NCBI GenBank assembly: GCA_937871735.1 | Contig: CALMOI010000434.1 | Coordinates: 1 to 6,095 of the forward strand | Reading direction: 5' to 3' | DNA: 6,095 bases | From: an uncultured Comamonadaceae bacterium | Lineage (GTDB): Bacteria; Pseudomonadota; Gammaproteobacteria; Burkholderiales; Burkholderiaceae_C | Part shown: piece after piece, positions 4,924 through 6,095 of the stretch | Numbering within the stretch: the first letter of the stretch is position 1 | Layout: every line of letters starts with the position of its first letter | Notes under the pieces: generated by a model | Databases searched by the model: none | What the model was told of the DNA's origin: nothing | What the model saw: only the letters and a program-made list of their open reading frames with translations | Made by a program: the position numbers and the translations under genes

Positions 4924-6095
4924 TCAGTGCGCAGCGGTATCTGACAGCGTCTGCGCCAGTCGCCCCAGCGTGTGCGTGGCCGCTTCCATGCGGGCGGCAT
5001 CGGTGCAGCCGTAGTTCAGCCGCACGCAATGGCCAAAGCGCCGATCCGCTGAAAACAACTGCCCCGGCATCAGGCTGATGCCTTGCGCCAGCGCCAACCG
5101 CAGCAGCACCAGCGCGTCAATGGCTGGCGGCAGCTCTACCCACACAAAGTAGCCACCTTGCGGATCAGTGACTTGCGTGCCTTCGGGGAAGCTGGCGCTG
5201 ATGGCGGCGAGCATCACATCGCGCTGATGGTGCAGCGTTTGGCGCAGACGGCGCAGGTGGTGGTCGTGGCCGCCTTGGCTCAGGTAGTCTGACAGCGCCG
5301 CTTGCGAGGGCACCGCCGCCGACAAGCTGCTCATCACCTTCAACTGCTCAACCTGGCGCGTCCAGCGGCCCGCCGCCGCCCAGCCCACGCGGTAGCCCGG
5401 TGCCACGCATTTGGAAAACGACGCGCAGTGCAGCACCCAGCCCTCAGTGTCAAATGCCTTGATGGGCAGCGGCTTGCGGGTGCCAAAGTAGAGCTCGCCA
5501 TACACATCGTCTTCAATCAGCGGCACTTGGTAGCGCGCCAGTAACTGCGCAATGGCTTGTTTTTTGGCCTCAGGCATCAGGCCGCCGAGCGGGTTTTGAA
5601 ACGACGACATCAGCCAACACGCCCGCACCGGCTGCTGCGCCAAGGCTGTTTCCAGCGCACCTAAGTCCAGGCCAGTGCTGGGGTCGGTGGCGACTTCCAA
5701 GGCGCGCAACTTCAGCCGCTCCAGCGCTTGCAAGGCGGCGTAGAACGTCGGGGATTCGACCAGCACCAAGTCGCCGGGCTGGGTCACGGCTTGCAGGCAC
5801 AGGTTCAGCGCCTCCATCGCGCCGTTGGTGATCACCAATTCTTCAGGAGCGATGTTCAAGCCGTCCGTGGCGTAGCGCCGCGCCAAGTGCTGGCGCAGCC
5901 GCAAGCTGCCCGAAGACAGGTCTTGCACCATCTGATCGGGCGACAACTTGCGCACCGCACTGGCCAAACTGCGCCCCAACTTGGCCAGCGGAAACAGCGA
6001 CGGATCAGGAAATGCCGAACCCAGCGGCACCAAATCAGGGTGCCGCGACAGATTCAAGATCTCAAACACCAAGTCGTTGATGGCCACATCCACCG
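4924..6095 (-). CDS. MocR/GntR-family PLP-binding regulator, 5' end outside the window
   Basis: 389 complete codons are visible, ending at TGA (4926-4924). They form a fold-type I aminotransferase-like domain. Counting from the first full codon: LGSAFPDPSLFPLAKL (24-39), typical of the linker-to-domain junction in MocR proteins; DLSSGSLRLRQHLARRY (58-74); ITNGAMEALNL (88-98); SSFQNPLGG (163-171, Asn167 near PLP); EDDVYGELYFG (194-204); the PLP lysine Lys228 in SFSKCVAPGYRVGW; and Arg358 in VRLNYG, the usual carboxylate-binding arginine. MocR regulators join an N-terminal winged helix-turn-helix to this domain and are often about 470 to 500 residues; the missing 80 to 100 residues would lie beyond base 6095. 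The first full codon is GTG inside the conserved VDVAINDLVFE stretch, not a start. The controlled gene is unknown. A free-standing aminotransferase is possible but less likely from the junction sequence. Confidence 0.85.
   Translation of the reverse strand, partial: VDVAINDLVFEILNLSRHPDLVPLGSAFPDPSLFPLAKLGRSLASAVRKLSPDQMVQDLSSGSLRLRQHLARRYATDGLNIAPEELVITNGAMEALNLCLQAVTQPGDLVLVESPTFYAALQALERLKLRALEVATDPSTGLDLGALETALAQQPVRACWLMSSFQNPLGGLMPEAKKQAIAQLLARYQVPLIEDDVYGELYFGTRKPLPIKAFDTEGWVLHCASFSKCVAPGYRVGWAAAGRWTRQVEQLKVMSSLSAAVPSQAALSDYLSQGGHDHHLRRLRQTLHHQRDVMLAAISASFPEGTQVTDPQGGYFVWVELPPAIDALVLLRLALAQGISLMPGQLFSADRRFGHCVRLNYGCTDAARMEAATHTLGRLAQTLSDTAAH

Overview
The window is a GC-rich, tightly packed chromosomal segment in which every supported gene lies on the minus strand, so transcription runs from high to low coordinates. 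The proteins look like those of a betaproteobacterium, most likely Burkholderiales and probably Comamonadaceae. The clearest pointers are the S21 N-terminus, the YbiB/CobA pair and the MocR-type regulator. This placement rests on remembered family resemblance, not on a search.

From right to left (direction of transcription): 6095-4924 is the aminotransferase-like part of a MocR/GntR-family regulator whose N-terminal DNA-binding half lies outside the window. After a 144-base gap comes ccoG (4779-3400), a membrane iron-sulfur protein for assembly of cbb3-type cytochrome oxidase. After a 107-base gap with a plausible promoter comes ybiB (3292-2381), a TrpD2-like nucleic-acid-binding protein. It overlaps by four bases with cobA (2384-1581), the siroheme-pathway uroporphyrinogen-III methyltransferase. 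A yhiN-like flavoprotein (1526-279) follows 54 bases later and may share the transcript. Finally, rpsU (130 to beyond base 1, ribosomal protein S21) has its own TATAAT box right behind yhiN and a leader of about 120 nt with a strong hairpin.

Functionally these are ordinary core or near-core genes: translation, siroheme synthesis, respiratory-oxidase maturation, a poorly understood flavoprotein and a PLP-binding regulator. I see no mobile element, CRISPR array, tRNA, rRNA, toxin-antitoxin or defence locus, and no intergenic stretch over 150 bases. I did not find a previously undescribed system. The points most worth a second look are the structured rpsU leader, the overlapping ybiB-cobA pair and the position of ccoG apart from the oxidase genes.
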